Numbered from the stretch's first letter, positions 35,057 through 44,745 are shown. The stretch is 64,000 bases of DNA from Embleya scabrispora (GCF_002024165.1 NZ_MWQN01000002.1:992001-1056000), one strand, 5' to 3'. Program-made: numbers and translations. Notes: a model not told the origin generated them from the sequence alone.

Positions 35057-36814
35057 TCAGGAGTGTTCGTGGTGGTGTTCGGGCCCCTCGGTCAGTTCCC
35101 GGAACTCCTCGGGGGTGGCCTTCGCGATCGGCTCGGCGAAATACCAGTGCGACATCCGTACCCGCAACTTCTGCGAGCGGGTGACCCGGCGGGCCACGCC
35201 GTTCTCGTCCACGGCCGGGACCAGGGCGTACGGCCTGGGCTGTTCGTGCGCGGTGAGGCGGTGCCGCAGTGCGGGGTCGAGCGGTTCGTGGATCTCGACG
35301 TACTCGCCGTGCGGGAGCTTCTTGATCACACCGGTCTCGCGGCCGTGCAGCACCTTGTCCCGGTCCCGGCGCTGGAGGCCCTTGCAGATGCGTACGGTGA
35401 CCAGATAGGCGAGGACCGGGGCGATCAGGAAGGCGAAGCGGCCGACCCACGTGATGGTGTTGATCGACAGGTGGAAGCGGGTGGCGATTACGTCGTTGCC
35501 GCCGCAGACCCACAACACGCCGTAGGCGACGATCCAGCCGACGCCCAGCCCGGTGCGGACCGGCATGTTGCGCGGCCGGTCCAGGATGTGGTGCTCGCGC
35601 TTGTCGCCGGTGATCCAGCTCTCCACCCACGGGTACGCGGCGATGAGGGTGAACAGTACGCCCGGGACGATCAGGGTCGGGATCAGCACGTTGAAGCTGA
35701 GCGTGTGGCCCCAGACGTTCCACTCCCAGTTGGGCATGATGCGCAGGGCGCCTTCGAGGAATCCGATGTACCAGTCGGGTTGCGAACCGGCGGTGATCTG
35801 GCCGGGGTTGTAGGGGCCGTAGGACCAGATCGGGTTGATCTGCACCAGGCCGCCCAGGAGCGCGGTGACGCCGAAGACGAGGAAGAAGAAGCCGCCCGCC
35901 TTGGCCGCGTAGACCGGCATGAACGGCGCGCCGACCACGTTCTTCTCGGTCCGGCCCGGGCCGACGAACTGGGTGTGCTTTTGGTACCAGACCAGGGTCA
36001 GGTGCACCGTGACCAGGCCGACCATGATCGCCGGGATCAGCAGGACGTGGATCGTGAACAGGCGCGGCACGATGTCGTCGCCCGGGAACTCCCCGCCGAA
36101 CAGGAAGAATTGCAGGTAGGTACCGACGAGCGGGATGGCCAGACAGACCCCCTCGGCGATGCGCAGGCCGGTGCCGGAGAGCAGGTCGTCGGGGAGTGAA
36201 TAGCCGGCGAAGCCGTTGACCATGGCCAGTACCAGCAACAGGAAGCCGAACAGCCAGTTGAGGTCCCGGGGTTTGCGGAACGCGCCGGTGAAGAAGATCC
36301 GGAACATGTGCACGAACAGCGCGGCGATGAAGATCAGCGCGGCCCAGTGGTGGACCTGACGGATCATCAGGCCACCGCGTGTGTCGAAGCTGATGTCGAG
36401 GGTCGAGGCGTACGCCTGGGACATGTGCACGCCCTGTAGCGGTACGTACGAGCCGTCGTAGACGACCTGGGTCATGCTCGGCTGGAAGAACAGCGTGAGG
36501 AAGACGCCGGTCAGCAGCAGGACGATGAAGCTGTACAGGGCGATCTCGCCGAGCATGAACGTCCAGTGGTCCGGAAAGACCTTGCGCAGGTGTCTCTTGG
36601 TCGCGCCGTAGATGCCCAGTCGGCTGTCGATGGCGTCGGCGAACCGCACGCCCGCGCCGTCCGGGACGGGGAGTCGGGTGTTCTCCCCGCCCTTGGCCGG
36701 GCCGGCGTGCCGCGCGGCGCCGTTGCCTCCCGGTCTGTCGCTCCCCGCGCCATTGCCGCCCGCGCCGTTGCCTGCTGCGCTTATGCCCCCTGTGCTCATG
36801 CCCCCTGCGCTCAT
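35057..36814 (-). CDS. qcrB: Cytochrome b subunit of the bc1 complex (QcrB), orphan copy
   Basis: A 585-residue actinobacterial cytochrome b. Two pairs of haem-ligating His occur in QVHHWAALIFIAALFVHMF and in the HVLLIPAIMVGLVTVHL helix; QPDWYIGFLEGALRIMP is the PEWY-loop equivalent at the quinol site. It oxidises menaquinol within the bc1-aa3 supercomplex. The N-terminal ~45 residues are a Gly/Asn/Ser low-complexity tail absent from typical QcrB. No qcrA, qcrC or cta genes are near, so it looks like a second, lone copy. ATG at 36814 or 36799. Confidence 0.9.
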   Translation of the reverse strand: MSAGGMSTGGISAAGNGAGGNGAGSDRPGGNGAARHAGPAKGGENTRLPVPDGAGVRFADAIDSRLGIYGATKRHLRKVFPDHWTFMLGEIALYSFIVLLLTGVFLTLFFQPSMTQVVYDGSYVPLQGVHMSQAYASTLDISFDTRGGLMIRQVHHWAALIFIAALFVHMFRIFFTGAFRKPRDLNWLFGFLLLVLAMVNGFAGYSLPDDLLSGTGLRIAEGVCLAIPLVGTYLQFFLFGGEFPGDDIVPRLFTIHVLLIPAIMVGLVTVHLTLVWYQKHTQFVGPGRTEKNVVGAPFMPVYAAKAGGFFFLVFGVTALLGGLVQINPIWSYGPYNPGQITAGSQPDWYIGFLEGALRIMPNWEWNVWGHTLSFNVLIPTLIVPGVLFTLIAAYPWVESWITGDKREHHILDRPRNMPVRTGLGVGWIVAYGVLWVCGGNDVIATRFHLSINTITWVGRFAFLIAPVLAYLVTVRICKGLQRRDRDKVLHGRETGVIKKLPHGEYVEIHEPLDPALRHRLTAHEQPRPYALVPAVDENGVARRVTRSQKLRVRMSHWYFAEPIAKATPEEFRELTEGPEHHHEHS

Positions 36815-36994
36815 GCGCGACGTCCCTCTCGCCTCGATCCGCGGTGCGGGGCGCGGCGGCCGGCGCGAGCCGGGTGGATGTCCCGGAGCGGTCCGGGCCG
36901 CGCGTCCCTGGCTATATGACGGGGCTCGGGGCGAGATTGTGACCCGTCGGGCGGGATTCAACGGTTGCGCAATCGAGAAACGGGGGTGTGGAAC

Positions 36995-38542
36995 TCAGCC
37001 GAAGGAGAGGTTGGAGCACGGGTCGTCGTCGGCGGAGCGGACCTTGTCGACGACCGATGCCGGTGGGGGCGCGGGCGTCGAGGTGGAGGGCTCGGTGGGC
37101 TCGGTGGGCTTGGTTGTCGGGGGTGGCTCGGAGGCGAAGGTGCGGCCGAGTGTGATGGTGAGGCCGGTTGCCGAGGTCGGGCGTAGTTCGGCGCCCGGGA
37201 ACAGGGGGACGAGGGCGTCGGCCCGGTCGCGTTCGCCTCGGCCGTACTCGATCACGGTCGCGACGTGGGTGCGGGAGGCGGCGGTTGCCGTGGTGGTGAC
37301 GGTGAATCCGTTGGCTCTGAGGGTGTCCGCGGCGCGGGCGGCCAGGCCGGTTGTGGAGGTGCCGTTGTATACGGCGACGCTGATTCCGGTGCCGGGCACG
37401 GGTACGGGTGCGGCGTTCGTCGGCGGCGAACCGGGGCTCGGCTCCGGGGACTTGCCGCCCGCGTCCTCGCCGTCGACGGTGCGGTCGGCGCGCAGCGCGC
37501 TCCACAGGATGTCGGCTTGCGGGCGGACGATCGCGACCCGTTCGCCCTGGTAGCGCCACGGCACCGTGACGAACTTGGTGTTGTGCAGGTCGATGTCGCG
37601 CAGGGACATCGCGAACGAGGTCAGCTTCGGTACCGACCCGAGGCCGGGGTCGACGGTCAGCGCCTTGGTGGCCGCGTCGGCGAGCGGGACCAGGGTGGTG
37701 GGATCGAGGCCCTTGCCCTTGACCCGGGTGATCAGCGCGGCGACGAACGCCTGTTGGCGGCGGATGCGGCCGATGTCGGAGCCGTCGCCGAGGCCGTGCC
37801 GGATGCGCACGTAGTCGAGCGCCTTGCGGCCGGAGACGGTCTGGCGGCCCTTGGCGAACAGCAGTTCGCCGCGAGCGTGCAGGTTGGGGTTCAGGTCGCC
37901 CGCGTATACGTCGGTGGGTACGCAGACGTCCACGCCGCCGACCGCCGAGGTCATGGCGGCGAAGCCGGCGAAGTCGATCACCACGGTGTGGTCGACGCGC
38001 AGGCCGGTCAGCTTCTCGACGGTGTTCTGCGTACAGGCGGGGTTGCCCCGGGTGGTGTCGCCCACGGAGAAGGCCGCGTTGAACATGGTGTTGGCCTTGG
38101 GCCCGGTCCAGGAGCCGTCGGGCAGACGGCACGGGGGTATCTCCACGAGCGCGTCGCGCGGGATCGAGACGGCGACCGCGTGTCTGCGGTCGGCGTACAC
38201 GTGCAGGAGGAACGCGGTGTCCGAGCGGCCGACGTCGCCCTGTCCGCCGCCGTACGCGTCGTTGCCGCCGGCGCGCGAGTCGGAGCCGATCACCAGCACG
38301 TTCCGGCCGCCGGTCTCCTCGGGGCGGTCGGGGGAGACGCCGTCGGCGGAGAAGGTCCGGATGTTGCCGTTGAGCCGGAGGTAGATCCACCCGGCGCCGG
38401 CCATCAGGAGGATGGCCAGGGAGAGGGCGATGCTGAGGATCCGGCGGCGCCTGCGTGGTCGGCGGGTGCGGGGTGTCGCCTTGGATATCGCGGGCTGCGA
38501 CCCCGACTCGGGCCTTGCGCCCGACCTGTGACTTCCCGACAT
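36995..38542 (-). CDS. LytR-CpsA-Psr (LCP) family cell-wall ligase
   Basis: A 515-residue membrane protein with a short Arg-rich cytoplasmic N-terminus, one transmembrane helix (about 35-54) and an extracytoplasmic LCP domain (about 85-265: VLVIGSDSRAGG, AVAVSIPRDALVEIP, FAGFAAMTSAVGGVDVCVP, YVRIRHGLGDGSDIGRIRRQ). A LytR_C domain (about 360-450, ISVAVYNGTSTTGLAARAAD) and a Pro/Thr tail follow. LCP enzymes transfer lipid-linked glycopolymers to peptidoglycan. The conserved Arg/Asp pyrophosphate-binding residues are present. The ATG at 38542 has GAGGG seven bases upstream. Confidence 0.93.
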   Translation of the reverse strand: MSGSHRSGARPESGSQPAISKATPRTRRPRRRRRILSIALSLAILLMAGAGWIYLRLNGNIRTFSADGVSPDRPEETGGRNVLVIGSDSRAGGNDAYGGGQGDVGRSDTAFLLHVYADRRHAVAVSIPRDALVEIPPCRLPDGSWTGPKANTMFNAAFSVGDTTRGNPACTQNTVEKLTGLRVDHTVVIDFAGFAAMTSAVGGVDVCVPTDVYAGDLNPNLHARGELLFAKGRQTVSGRKALDYVRIRHGLGDGSDIGRIRRQQAFVAALITRVKGKGLDPTTLVPLADAATKALTVDPGLGSVPKLTSFAMSLRDIDLHNTKFVTVPWRYQGERVAIVRPQADILWSALRADRTVDGEDAGGKSPEPSPGSPPTNAAPVPVPGTGISVAVYNGTSTTGLAARAADTLRANGFTVTTTATAASRTHVATVIEYGRGERDRADALVPLFPGAELRPTSATGLTITLGRTFASEPPPTTKPTEPTEPSTSTPAPPPASVVDKVRSADDDPCSNLSFG

Positions 38543-38875
38543 CGTGCGCCCTCGTCCCGGTGGTTCGTTCGAGGCGAAGGGATCGGCCCCGATCTTTGCT
38601 TCTATAGTTGCGCAATATAGCAACTGTTGTGTGGGAGGGGTCGGCGCGCTCCGGGCGTACGGGCCGAGCCGACGGCAGGCCGCGTCACACATCGTGCGCA
38701 GCGGTCCCGTTTTCGCGTCGTGCCCGCTTCGCGTCGTGCCCGCTTCGCGGCAGGCTGCAACTGTGTTTTCCAGGGGCTGGGTTGCTTTCGCTGTTCGGGC
38801 AACTTTCCCGCAGGGAGGGATGATTGTGCTGTGTCGGATCTACCGTTCCCGCAACTCGCGTTCTACGCTGCCGGA
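38543..38875. other. Divergent intergenic region with inverted repeat and 16-bp direct repeats
   Basis: AGTTGC (38606-38611) and GCAACT (38620-38625) form an inverted repeat with an 8-base AT-rich centre, 64 bases upstream of the LCP gene, a possible operator or promoter element. Further right a 16-bp unit (CGCGTCGTGCCCGCTT) is repeated twice in tandem at 38714-38745. No gene is supported. Confidence 0.55.
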
Positions 38876-39193
38876 ATGAGGCATGTGGCGCCTGGGGCGC
38901 GTGAGACCAGAACGGCGGAGCGGATATCGACCCCGACCGCCGACGAACCCATCCGGATGATCGTGGCGCGCAACGTGCGGATGCTCGCCCGGCGCGACGG
39001 CTACACCGACGGGGCCATCGGCGAGGCGCTGGGCCACGGCCGCTCCTGGGCATGGCGGCGGTTCACCGGCGAACTGCCCTTCGACCTCAACGACGTGGAG
39101 CGCCTGGCCGAGCTGTTCCAGGTCGACCCGGCACACCTGCTCGCCCCCGCTCACACGTGGGCGCCCGACCCGTCCCGGAGGGCGGTCTCATGA
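38876..39193 (+). CDS. Small helix-turn-helix protein
   Basis: A 105-residue protein with an XRE-like helix-turn-helix in residues ~28-85 (ARNVRMLARRDGYTDGAIGE, then LGHGRSWAWRRFTGE) and DVERLAELFQVDPAHLLAP, the usual third-helix and dimer segment. It could be a phage- or element-type repressor or a house regulator. ATG at 38876 with weak ribosome site. Its stop overlaps the next gene's ATG (ATGA), so both are translated together. Confidence 0.72.
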   Translation: MRHVAPGARETRTAERISTPTADEPIRMIVARNVRMLARRDGYTDGAIGEALGHGRSWAWRRFTGELPFDLNDVERLAELFQVDPAHLLAPAHTWAPDPSRRAVS

Positions 39194-39696
39194 GCACCGA
39201 ACGTCGCCCCGGCAGCCGCCGCAACCGCGTCGACAGCAAGCACCGCATCGAGCGGGCCACCGCCCGCCGCGCCACGCGCCACAACGACGGGGCGTCCGTG
39301 CCCGCGATGTCCTCGGAGGTGATCGAGGCCGCGCTGTACCGGGCCGCCGAAGGCGACTTCGCGGCACAGGCGACCACGTACATCCTCACCGAGGAGGGCT
39401 CCTTCGTCCGCCGCCCCGACCTGTACGCCGTGTGTCTGGACTGGTCCGACGACGGCCGCTACGCCTCGGTGCGGTGGGAGACGCTGCGCGAGGTGGTCAC
39501 CGCGCCCGACGGGCCTTACCACGACGGGGCGTTGCGCACCATCCTGCTCCTGTGCTGCTCGTTGCACGACGACGGCCCGGCCCCGCTGTCCCGTTTGGCC
39601 TCGCTCGACACCACCAACGCCCGCATCGTCTCCCGGGGCGTACACATCGCCACCGGCGCCCTCCCGTTGCGCCAGGCCCTCGGCAACACCCCCTGA
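39190..39696 (+). CDS. Unknown protein coupled to the helix-turn-helix gene
   Basis: A 168-residue protein with an Arg-rich, disordered N-terminus (residues 1-35) and a folded part (SEVIEAALYRAAEGDFAAQA, CLDWSDDGRYASVRWETLRE). No family is recognised. Translation is coupled to the upstream HTH gene, so a partner or effector of that regulator is likely. Confidence 0.65.
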   Translation: MSTERRPGSRRNRVDSKHRIERATARRATRHNDGASVPAMSSEVIEAALYRAAEGDFAAQATTYILTEEGSFVRRPDLYAVCLDWSDDGRYASVRWETLREVVTAPDGPYHDGALRTILLLCCSLHDDGPAPLSRLASLDTTNARIVSRGVHIATGALPLRQALGNTP

Positions 39697-39727
39697 CCGG
39701 TCGCGGCGGCCGCCCGAGGGCAGGCCG

Positions 39728-39767
39728 CCGCCGCCCTCCCAGCGGGGGAGGCCGGAGGGCGGCGGTT
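39728..39767 (+). terminator. Hairpin terminator after the HTH gene pair
   Basis: CCGCCGCCCTCC (39728-39739) pairs perfectly with GGAGGGCGGCGG (39754-39765) across a 14-base loop, followed by TT. It lies 31 bases after the stop at 39696. Confidence 0.75.
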
Positions 39768-40151
39768 GCGCGATCGGCTGCGCCCGGGGCTTCGTCTCCG
39801 GCCCGCAAACGTTCGAGACGCCGATCACCCAGGCCCGGATCCGGCCGGTCGACGTCCCGAGACGATCGCCGCACCGATCCGACGATCCCTCGCCGGAACC
39901 GCCACCGACATGCTCCGGGGATGGTCGCAAGTCGCCTGACGCGACACGAGCCGCGAGCCGCGAGCCCGTGCGCGTGCACGACCGGGCTCGACTCGATCAA
40001 CCGCGACGCCGCCGACCCCGAGGTCGTCGAACTCGTCCACGTGTCGGCCGAGGTGACGGCCCGTCCGGCGACCGACGCGGGCCGGGGTCGACGGCCGCCG
40101 TGGCATCGGTCCCCGGTCGCGGGCGAGTCCGTTCGGCATCCGCGTCCGGTG
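39768..40151. other. Intergenic stretch without recognisable feature
   Basis: About 380 bases between convergent genes. Open frames on both strands lack ribosome sites and known domains. I see nothing I can name. Confidence 0.5.
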
Positions 40152-41693
40152 TCACCGCGACGTGGAGTCGCGTTCGGGGGTTGGTGCCCCGGCTCCGCCG
40201 GCGGCGGGGGCATGGGCCGCCTTCGGCACGGTGAGCAGGGCCAGTACGCCCGCCGCCAGCCCGAGTGCCCCGCAGAGGAGGAACGCCCGGTCCAGGCCCG
40301 ATGCGAAGGCCTCGCGGATCGTGTCCACCACCGCGTCCCGCCCGCCGGCCGGAGCCGTCGCCACGAGCTGTTGCGCCCGGCCGCCGCCCAGGGCCTCGGC
40401 GGTCGCGTGCGGGTCGGCGGCGAGGGTGGTCCCACCGCCGCGCAGCGCGTGCTCGGCGCCGTCCCGGAAGACCACGCCCACCACCGCGATGCCGAGCGCG
40501 AATCCCAGCTGCCGGAAGGTGTTGAGCGCCCCACCGGCCATCCCGGCCCGGCTCGGCGGCACCGCCGTGAGCGCCGCACCGGCCATCTGCGGCATCGCCA
40601 GGCCGACCCCGATCCCGGCCACGAGCAACCCCGGAAGCAGCGCGGTCCAGTCCGAATCGGCGTTCACCAGGGTCAGCGCGAACGCGCCGAGCCCGATGCA
40701 GAGCGCGCCGATCCCCAGTGGCCACCGGGGCCCCGTACCGTGTGGAAGCCGGCTCGCCACGGCCGAGGCCACGAACGAGACGGCCGCCAGCGGCAGCAGC
40801 GCCAGCCCCGCCCGGACCGGTCCGTACCCGAGCACCGACTGAAGCCACACGGACAGCGCCGGGAACGCCGCGAACGCGGAGAACTGCACGAGCAGACCGG
40901 ACAGCATGATCCCGCTGAACGACGCGCGCCGGAACAGCGCCAGGTCGATCATCGGCTCGGCGACCCGGGCCTCGACCACCACGAACAGCCCGAACGCCAC
41001 GCCGGCGGCGGCGAACACGCCCAGCGTCGGGCCATCCGTCCACCCCTCGGCACCGGCCCGCACGAAGCCGTAGGTGAGCAGTGCCGCGCCGAGGGTGAAG
41101 GTGACCATGCCGGCCGGGTCCGGCCGTGCCGCACGGTTGCCGTGCGATTCGGTGAGCAGGCTCAGGCACATCGCCACGGTCAGCACGCCGATGGGCACGT
41201 TGACCAGGAAGATCGCCTCCCAGCCCAGGTGTTGGGTGAGCAGGCCGCCCATGATCGGCCCCACCGCCGCGGCGGCTCCCGAGATCGACCCCCACACGCC
41301 GAAGGCGACGCCGCGATCGCGGCCCTGGTAGGCGTGTCCGAGCAGGGCGATCGTGGTGGCGAACATGGCCGCGCCGCCCACACCCTGTAGGGCTCGGGCC
41401 GCGATCAGCGTCCCGGTGTCGGGCGCCATCGCGCACAGCAGCGACGCGGCGGTGAACACCACGGTGCCCGAGACGAACACCCGCCTGCGGCCGATCCGGT
41501 CGGCCAGCGATCCGGCGCCGAGCATCAGCGCGGCCAACGCGAGGGAGTAGGCGTCCAGGACCCACTGGAGGTCGGTGTAGGAGGAACCCAGATCGGCGCC
41601 CATGTCGGGCAGCGCGACGATGACGATCGTGACGTCGACAAGCAACATGAACGATCCGAGACAGACCGCGAGCAGCGGTCCCCACTTGCGCAC
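40152..41693 (-). CDS. DHA2-family MFS exporter
   Basis: A 513-residue, 14-helix drug:H+ antiporter-2 (EmrB/QacA type). Markers are VDVTIVIVALPDMGADLG in helix 1, DAYSLALAALMLGAGSLADR, RIGRRR in loop 2-3, and motif C PIMGGLLTQHLGWEAIFLVN in helix 5. The GTG at 41693 was chosen for GGGAG six bases upstream; longer frames lack a ribosome site. It is divergent from an Lrp/AsnC regulator gene (172 bases apart), which probably controls it. The substrate is unknown, a toxic compound or amino acid being likely candidates. Confidence 0.88.
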   Translation of the reverse strand: MRKWGPLLAVCLGSFMLLVDVTIVIVALPDMGADLGSSYTDLQWVLDAYSLALAALMLGAGSLADRIGRRRVFVSGTVVFTAASLLCAMAPDTGTLIAARALQGVGGAAMFATTIALLGHAYQGRDRGVAFGVWGSISGAAAAVGPIMGGLLTQHLGWEAIFLVNVPIGVLTVAMCLSLLTESHGNRAARPDPAGMVTFTLGAALLTYGFVRAGAEGWTDGPTLGVFAAAGVAFGLFVVVEARVAEPMIDLALFRRASFSGIMLSGLLVQFSAFAAFPALSVWLQSVLGYGPVRAGLALLPLAAVSFVASAVASRLPHGTGPRWPLGIGALCIGLGAFALTLVNADSDWTALLPGLLVAGIGVGLAMPQMAGAALTAVPPSRAGMAGGALNTFRQLGFALGIAVVGVVFRDGAEHALRGGGTTLAADPHATAEALGGGRAQQLVATAPAGGRDAVVDTIREAFASGLDRAFLLCGALGLAAGVLALLTVPKAAHAPAAGGAGAPTPERDSTSR

Positions 41694-41865
41694 GAGGACT
41701 CCCGGGACGAGACGCGTGATGAACGCGTGACGGAACGAAGGCGAGGAGGCATGACGGCACAGCCGGCCGCGACCGACGCGACCCCGCCAGGCCCCGCGTT
41801 CGCGTCCCCCGCCGCTGACGGAAACCCTCGCCGCTCTGCGGGATCGCGTCGAGAACACGCGGCGG

Positions 41866-42894
41866 ATGCGGCGGAATCCCGACACGACTACGCTCCCAGT
41901 GGTGGGATCCATCGAATTCGACGCCGTCGACCTGGCGATCGTGCACGCGCTGGACATCGACGGCCGGATGCCCTTCGCGCGCATCGCCGAGGTGCTGGGC
42001 GTGTCCGACGCGACCGTGGTGCGCCGCTACCGGCGGATGCGGGCGAGCGGTGCCATCCGGGTGGTGGCGATCGGCGACACGCGGCGCACCGGGCAGGCCG
42101 CATGGGTGTTGCGGGTGCGCTGCGTTCCGGACGCGGTGGAGGCGGTGGCGGAGGGCCTGGGCCGCCGGTCGGACGTGGCCTGGGTACAGCTGTTGTCGGC
42201 CGGCGCCGAGGTGATGTGCGTGACCCGACCGCGCGGCCCGCAGGCCCGCGGCGACCAACTGCTGCGCAACATCGGGCGCGCGGCCGGGGTCGGCGAGTTG
42301 GAGGCGCACTGCATCCTGCGCGTGGTGGTCGGCGGCCCACCGGGGTGGCGGGCGCAGAACATCGGCCTGGACGCCGACCAGGTCGCCGCGCTGACCCGTT
42401 TCGCGCCGGTGGTCGACCCGGACGCGCCGCTGCCGCCCTGGTCGGACGACGACCGGGCGCTGTTCGCGGCGCTGTCCCGGGACGGGCGCATGTCGTTCGC
42501 GGACCTGGCCCGAACCTGCGGCACCTCGGAGTCGGCGGTCCGCCGCCGGCTGGAAGTGCTGCGCGCCACGGGCGTGTTGTACTTCGAGGTGGAGACCGAC
42601 CCGGAGTATCTGGGCTACGCCATGCCGGCCTTCCTGTGGATGTCGGTGCGCCCCTCGGCGCTGGACGCGGTCGCGGAGGCGGTGGCGGCCGACGCGCGGG
42701 CGGTCTTCGCCGCCGTGTCCACCGGGCGGGCGAACTTCCTGGTGAACGTGCTGTGTCGGGACACCGCCGACCTGTACGACTTCATCGCCCACACGCTCGG
42801 CTCGGTCGAGGGCATCACGAACGTGGAGACCACGCCGATCGTCGAGACGTTCAAACGCGAGGGCCCGATGCCGCAACCGCGCCGCCGACGCTGA
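41866..42894 (+). CDS. Two-module Lrp/AsnC family regulator
   Basis: A 342-residue protein containing two AsnC-type modules in tandem: first helix-turn-helix about residues 18-70 (LAIVHALDIDGRMPFARIAE), a ligand-binding RAM-like segment, then a second helix-turn-helix about 192-245 (DDRALFAALSRDGRMSFADL) and its own RAM domain. Such double proteins are common in actinobacteria and may bind DNA as internal pseudo-dimers. It is divergent from the DHA2 exporter, the likely target. A GTG at 41902 is an alternative start. Confidence 0.88.
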   Translation: MRRNPDTTTLPVVGSIEFDAVDLAIVHALDIDGRMPFARIAEVLGVSDATVVRRYRRMRASGAIRVVAIGDTRRTGQAAWVLRVRCVPDAVEAVAEGLGRRSDVAWVQLLSAGAEVMCVTRPRGPQARGDQLLRNIGRAAGVGELEAHCILRVVVGGPPGWRAQNIGLDADQVAALTRFAPVVDPDAPLPPWSDDDRALFAALSRDGRMSFADLARTCGTSESAVRRRLEVLRATGVLYFEVETDPEYLGYAMPAFLWMSVRPSALDAVAEAVAADARAVFAAVSTGRANFLVNVLCRDTADLYDFIAHTLGSVEGITNVETTPIVETFKREGPMPQPRRRR

Positions 42895-42940
42895 AAAGTA
42901 CGTCCGCCGCGACCCGCCTCCGGCGCCGAACCGGTGTGAC

Positions 42941-44116
42941 TCAGCGGGGGGACTCCGTGGACGCCGACGTGGACGTGGTCGGAGGGCCGAAGGTGTCGGC
43001 GGTGCCGGGCGTACCGCCGCCGGCGGTTCGGGTGGACGTGGCGGCGCCCTCCAGGTCGACGGCGGTGTCGGTCGTCGAGGTCGGCGATCCCGACGCCGAG
43101 GTGGGCGCGGACGTGGTCGGGGCGGCGGCGGTGGACGCGCCGTCGGAGGGGAGCAGCGTCGGCTGGAGGGAGGCGGTGTCGGTCAGCCGGATCGCCGCCA
43201 GCAACGCGCGCAGGCGGTTCGTCTCGATCCCGGGTTCGGACTCGGCGAACGCGCCGTCGGCCCGCGAGATGCGATCGGGGCGCACGTCGTGCGCGCCCGG
43301 TGTGGCGCCGACGCCGACCACGAACGAGGCCGGGTCGCCGCCCTCCGCGTTCGGCGGATCGGTCGTGCCGAAGCGCAGCGCGTACAGCGAGGACTTGTCC
43401 GGCGCCATCGGCGCGATCACCGCGACCACGCGCTCCCCGTTCGGCAGCGCCCCCGGGGCCAGGGTCAGCGGGACGCGCACCGGTACGCGGGCACCGGGAA
43501 GCACACTCTCCGCGATGTGCCGCACCCGTTCGGCGTCGGCGGCCGGGCCGGTGAGCGAGACCACGGCCCACGCGTCCCGGGCCCACTGCCAGGCCAGTTC
43601 GAGCCGGCCGTCGACCGGGGTGGGGCCGATCAGCCACACGGCCGGACGCTCCCGAACCGACGGCGCGCCGGCGCCGGCCGCGCTCGCCGTCGCCGGGAAC
43701 CGCCCCGCCGCGTACATCGTCACCGTCGCGCGCGTGGCCGCCAACTCCGGCGCGGCCCCGGGCTTCTCCGGCCCCAGGGTCACCCGCTGGCGATAGCGGC
43801 CCGTCTCGTAGGACACCGGCGTGTACCCGCCCGCCGAGCCGACCCGGAAGACCCGCTCGCGCACGTCGAAGCCGCCCCCGACGGCCGGCCCGAAGCGCCC
43901 GTCGCGCGACGGCGCCGCGAGCACCACCGTCACCAGCGCGATCATCGCCACCGCGACCGCGCCGCCGACCACCGCCAGCGCCCGGCGGGCCCGCACCGTG
44001 CGGCGCCCGTCGCGGATCGCGCGCGCCACGTACACGCCCGGTTCGTCGGGCCCGACCGGAGGCGTCTCGCGCAACGCGGCCAGCAGTCGGGCGCCCTCGT
44101 ATTCCTCGGTGTCCAT
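42941..44116 (-). CDS. CU044_5270-type membrane protein, probable partner of sigma factor
   Basis: A 391-residue protein: cytoplasmic N-terminus (1-45), one transmembrane helix (about 46-68), an extracellular domain (about 70-310) and a Thr/Ser/Pro-rich tail. It begins 7 bases after the SigE-type sigma gene. This order and topology match the CU044_5270 family that accompanies SigE-like sigma factors in streptomycetes, often thought to act as anti-sigma or signal-sensing partner. No zinc-binding anti-sigma motif is visible. Confidence 0.8.
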   Translation of the reverse strand: MDTEEYEGARLLAALRETPPVGPDEPGVYVARAIRDGRRTVRARRALAVVGGAVAVAMIALVTVVLAAPSRDGRFGPAVGGGFDVRERVFRVGSAGGYTPVSYETGRYRQRVTLGPEKPGAAPELAATRATVTMYAAGRFPATASAAGAGAPSVRERPAVWLIGPTPVDGRLELAWQWARDAWAVVSLTGPAADAERVRHIAESVLPGARVPVRVPLTLAPGALPNGERVVAVIAPMAPDKSSLYALRFGTTDPPNAEGGDPASFVVGVGATPGAHDVRPDRISRADGAFAESEPGIETNRLRALLAAIRLTDTASLQPTLLPSDGASTAAAPTTSAPTSASGSPTSTTDTAVDLEGAATSTRTAGGGTPGTADTFGPPTTSTSASTESPR

Positions 44117-44123
44117 CGCCCGT

Positions 44124-44642
44124 CTACTCCCCTTCCCATCGGGCCACGACGGGCCCGTCCAGCAGTGCGCGCAGGCGCGCGAGGCCCAACGCGGTCTGGC
44201 TCTTCACCGTGCCCTGCGAGCAGTTCAGGACCTCGGCCACCTCGGCGACCGGCAGATCGCACAGGAACCGCAACACCAGCACGACCCGCTGCCTGGGCGG
44301 CACCCGGGACAGCGCGATCCGCACCGCGTCGCGCGTCTCCACGTCGGGGCCGGGCGGCGCGGCGGGCAGCGGGAGGTCCTGCGACGCCCCGATCAGCCGT
44401 ACCCGGGCCCAGGCCAGCCGGCGCTCGTTGAGGAACGCGCGCACCAGCATGCGGTGCACGTAGCGGTCCAGGTCGTCCGCCGCACTGGCGCGCCGCCAGT
44501 GCACGTACAGGCGCGTGATGGTGTTCTGCACGATGTCGTCCGCCCGGTCCGGGTCGCCGCACAGCAGGCGGGCGACGCGGCGCAGCGCGGGCAGCCGGGC
44601 GGACACGTACTCCGTGTACGCGTGCTCGTCGCTCGCCCGCAC
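44124..44642 (-). CDS. SigE-family ECF RNA polymerase sigma factor
   Basis: A 172-residue extracytoplasmic-function sigma factor: region 2 in residues ~10-75 (VARLLCGDPDRADDIVQNTI) and region 4 in ~110-165 (VPPRQRVVLVLRFLCDLPVA, then NCSQGTVKSQTALGLARLR). It belongs to the short SigE (SigE29-like) actinobacterial group. The GTG at 44642 has GAGGGAGGG seven bases upstream. It is transcribed with the downstream membrane partner gene. Confidence 0.92.
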   Translation of the reverse strand: MRASDEHAYTEYVSARLPALRRVARLLCGDPDRADDIVQNTITRLYVHWRRASAADDLDRYVHRMLVRAFLNERRLAWARVRLIGASQDLPLPAAPPGPDVETRDAVRIALSRVPPRQRVVLVLRFLCDLPVAEVAEVLNCSQGTVKSQTALGLARLRALLDGPVVARWEGE

Positions 44643-44745
44643 CCGAGTGCCCTCCCTCGCCCGATCGCCGATGCCGGTGCCTCCGGGGGACCGTAGCGAC
44701 TCCGGGTCGGCCGCGAGTCCCCCGGTCCGATGCGCCGCCACCCGC

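Noticed and set aside
41727-43796. Long plus-strand frame of ~690 codons over the Lrp gene and the minus-strand membrane protein gene
   Set aside because: Shadow frame; the product is Arg/Gly/Pro-rich without domains and overlaps two well-supported genes in other frames.
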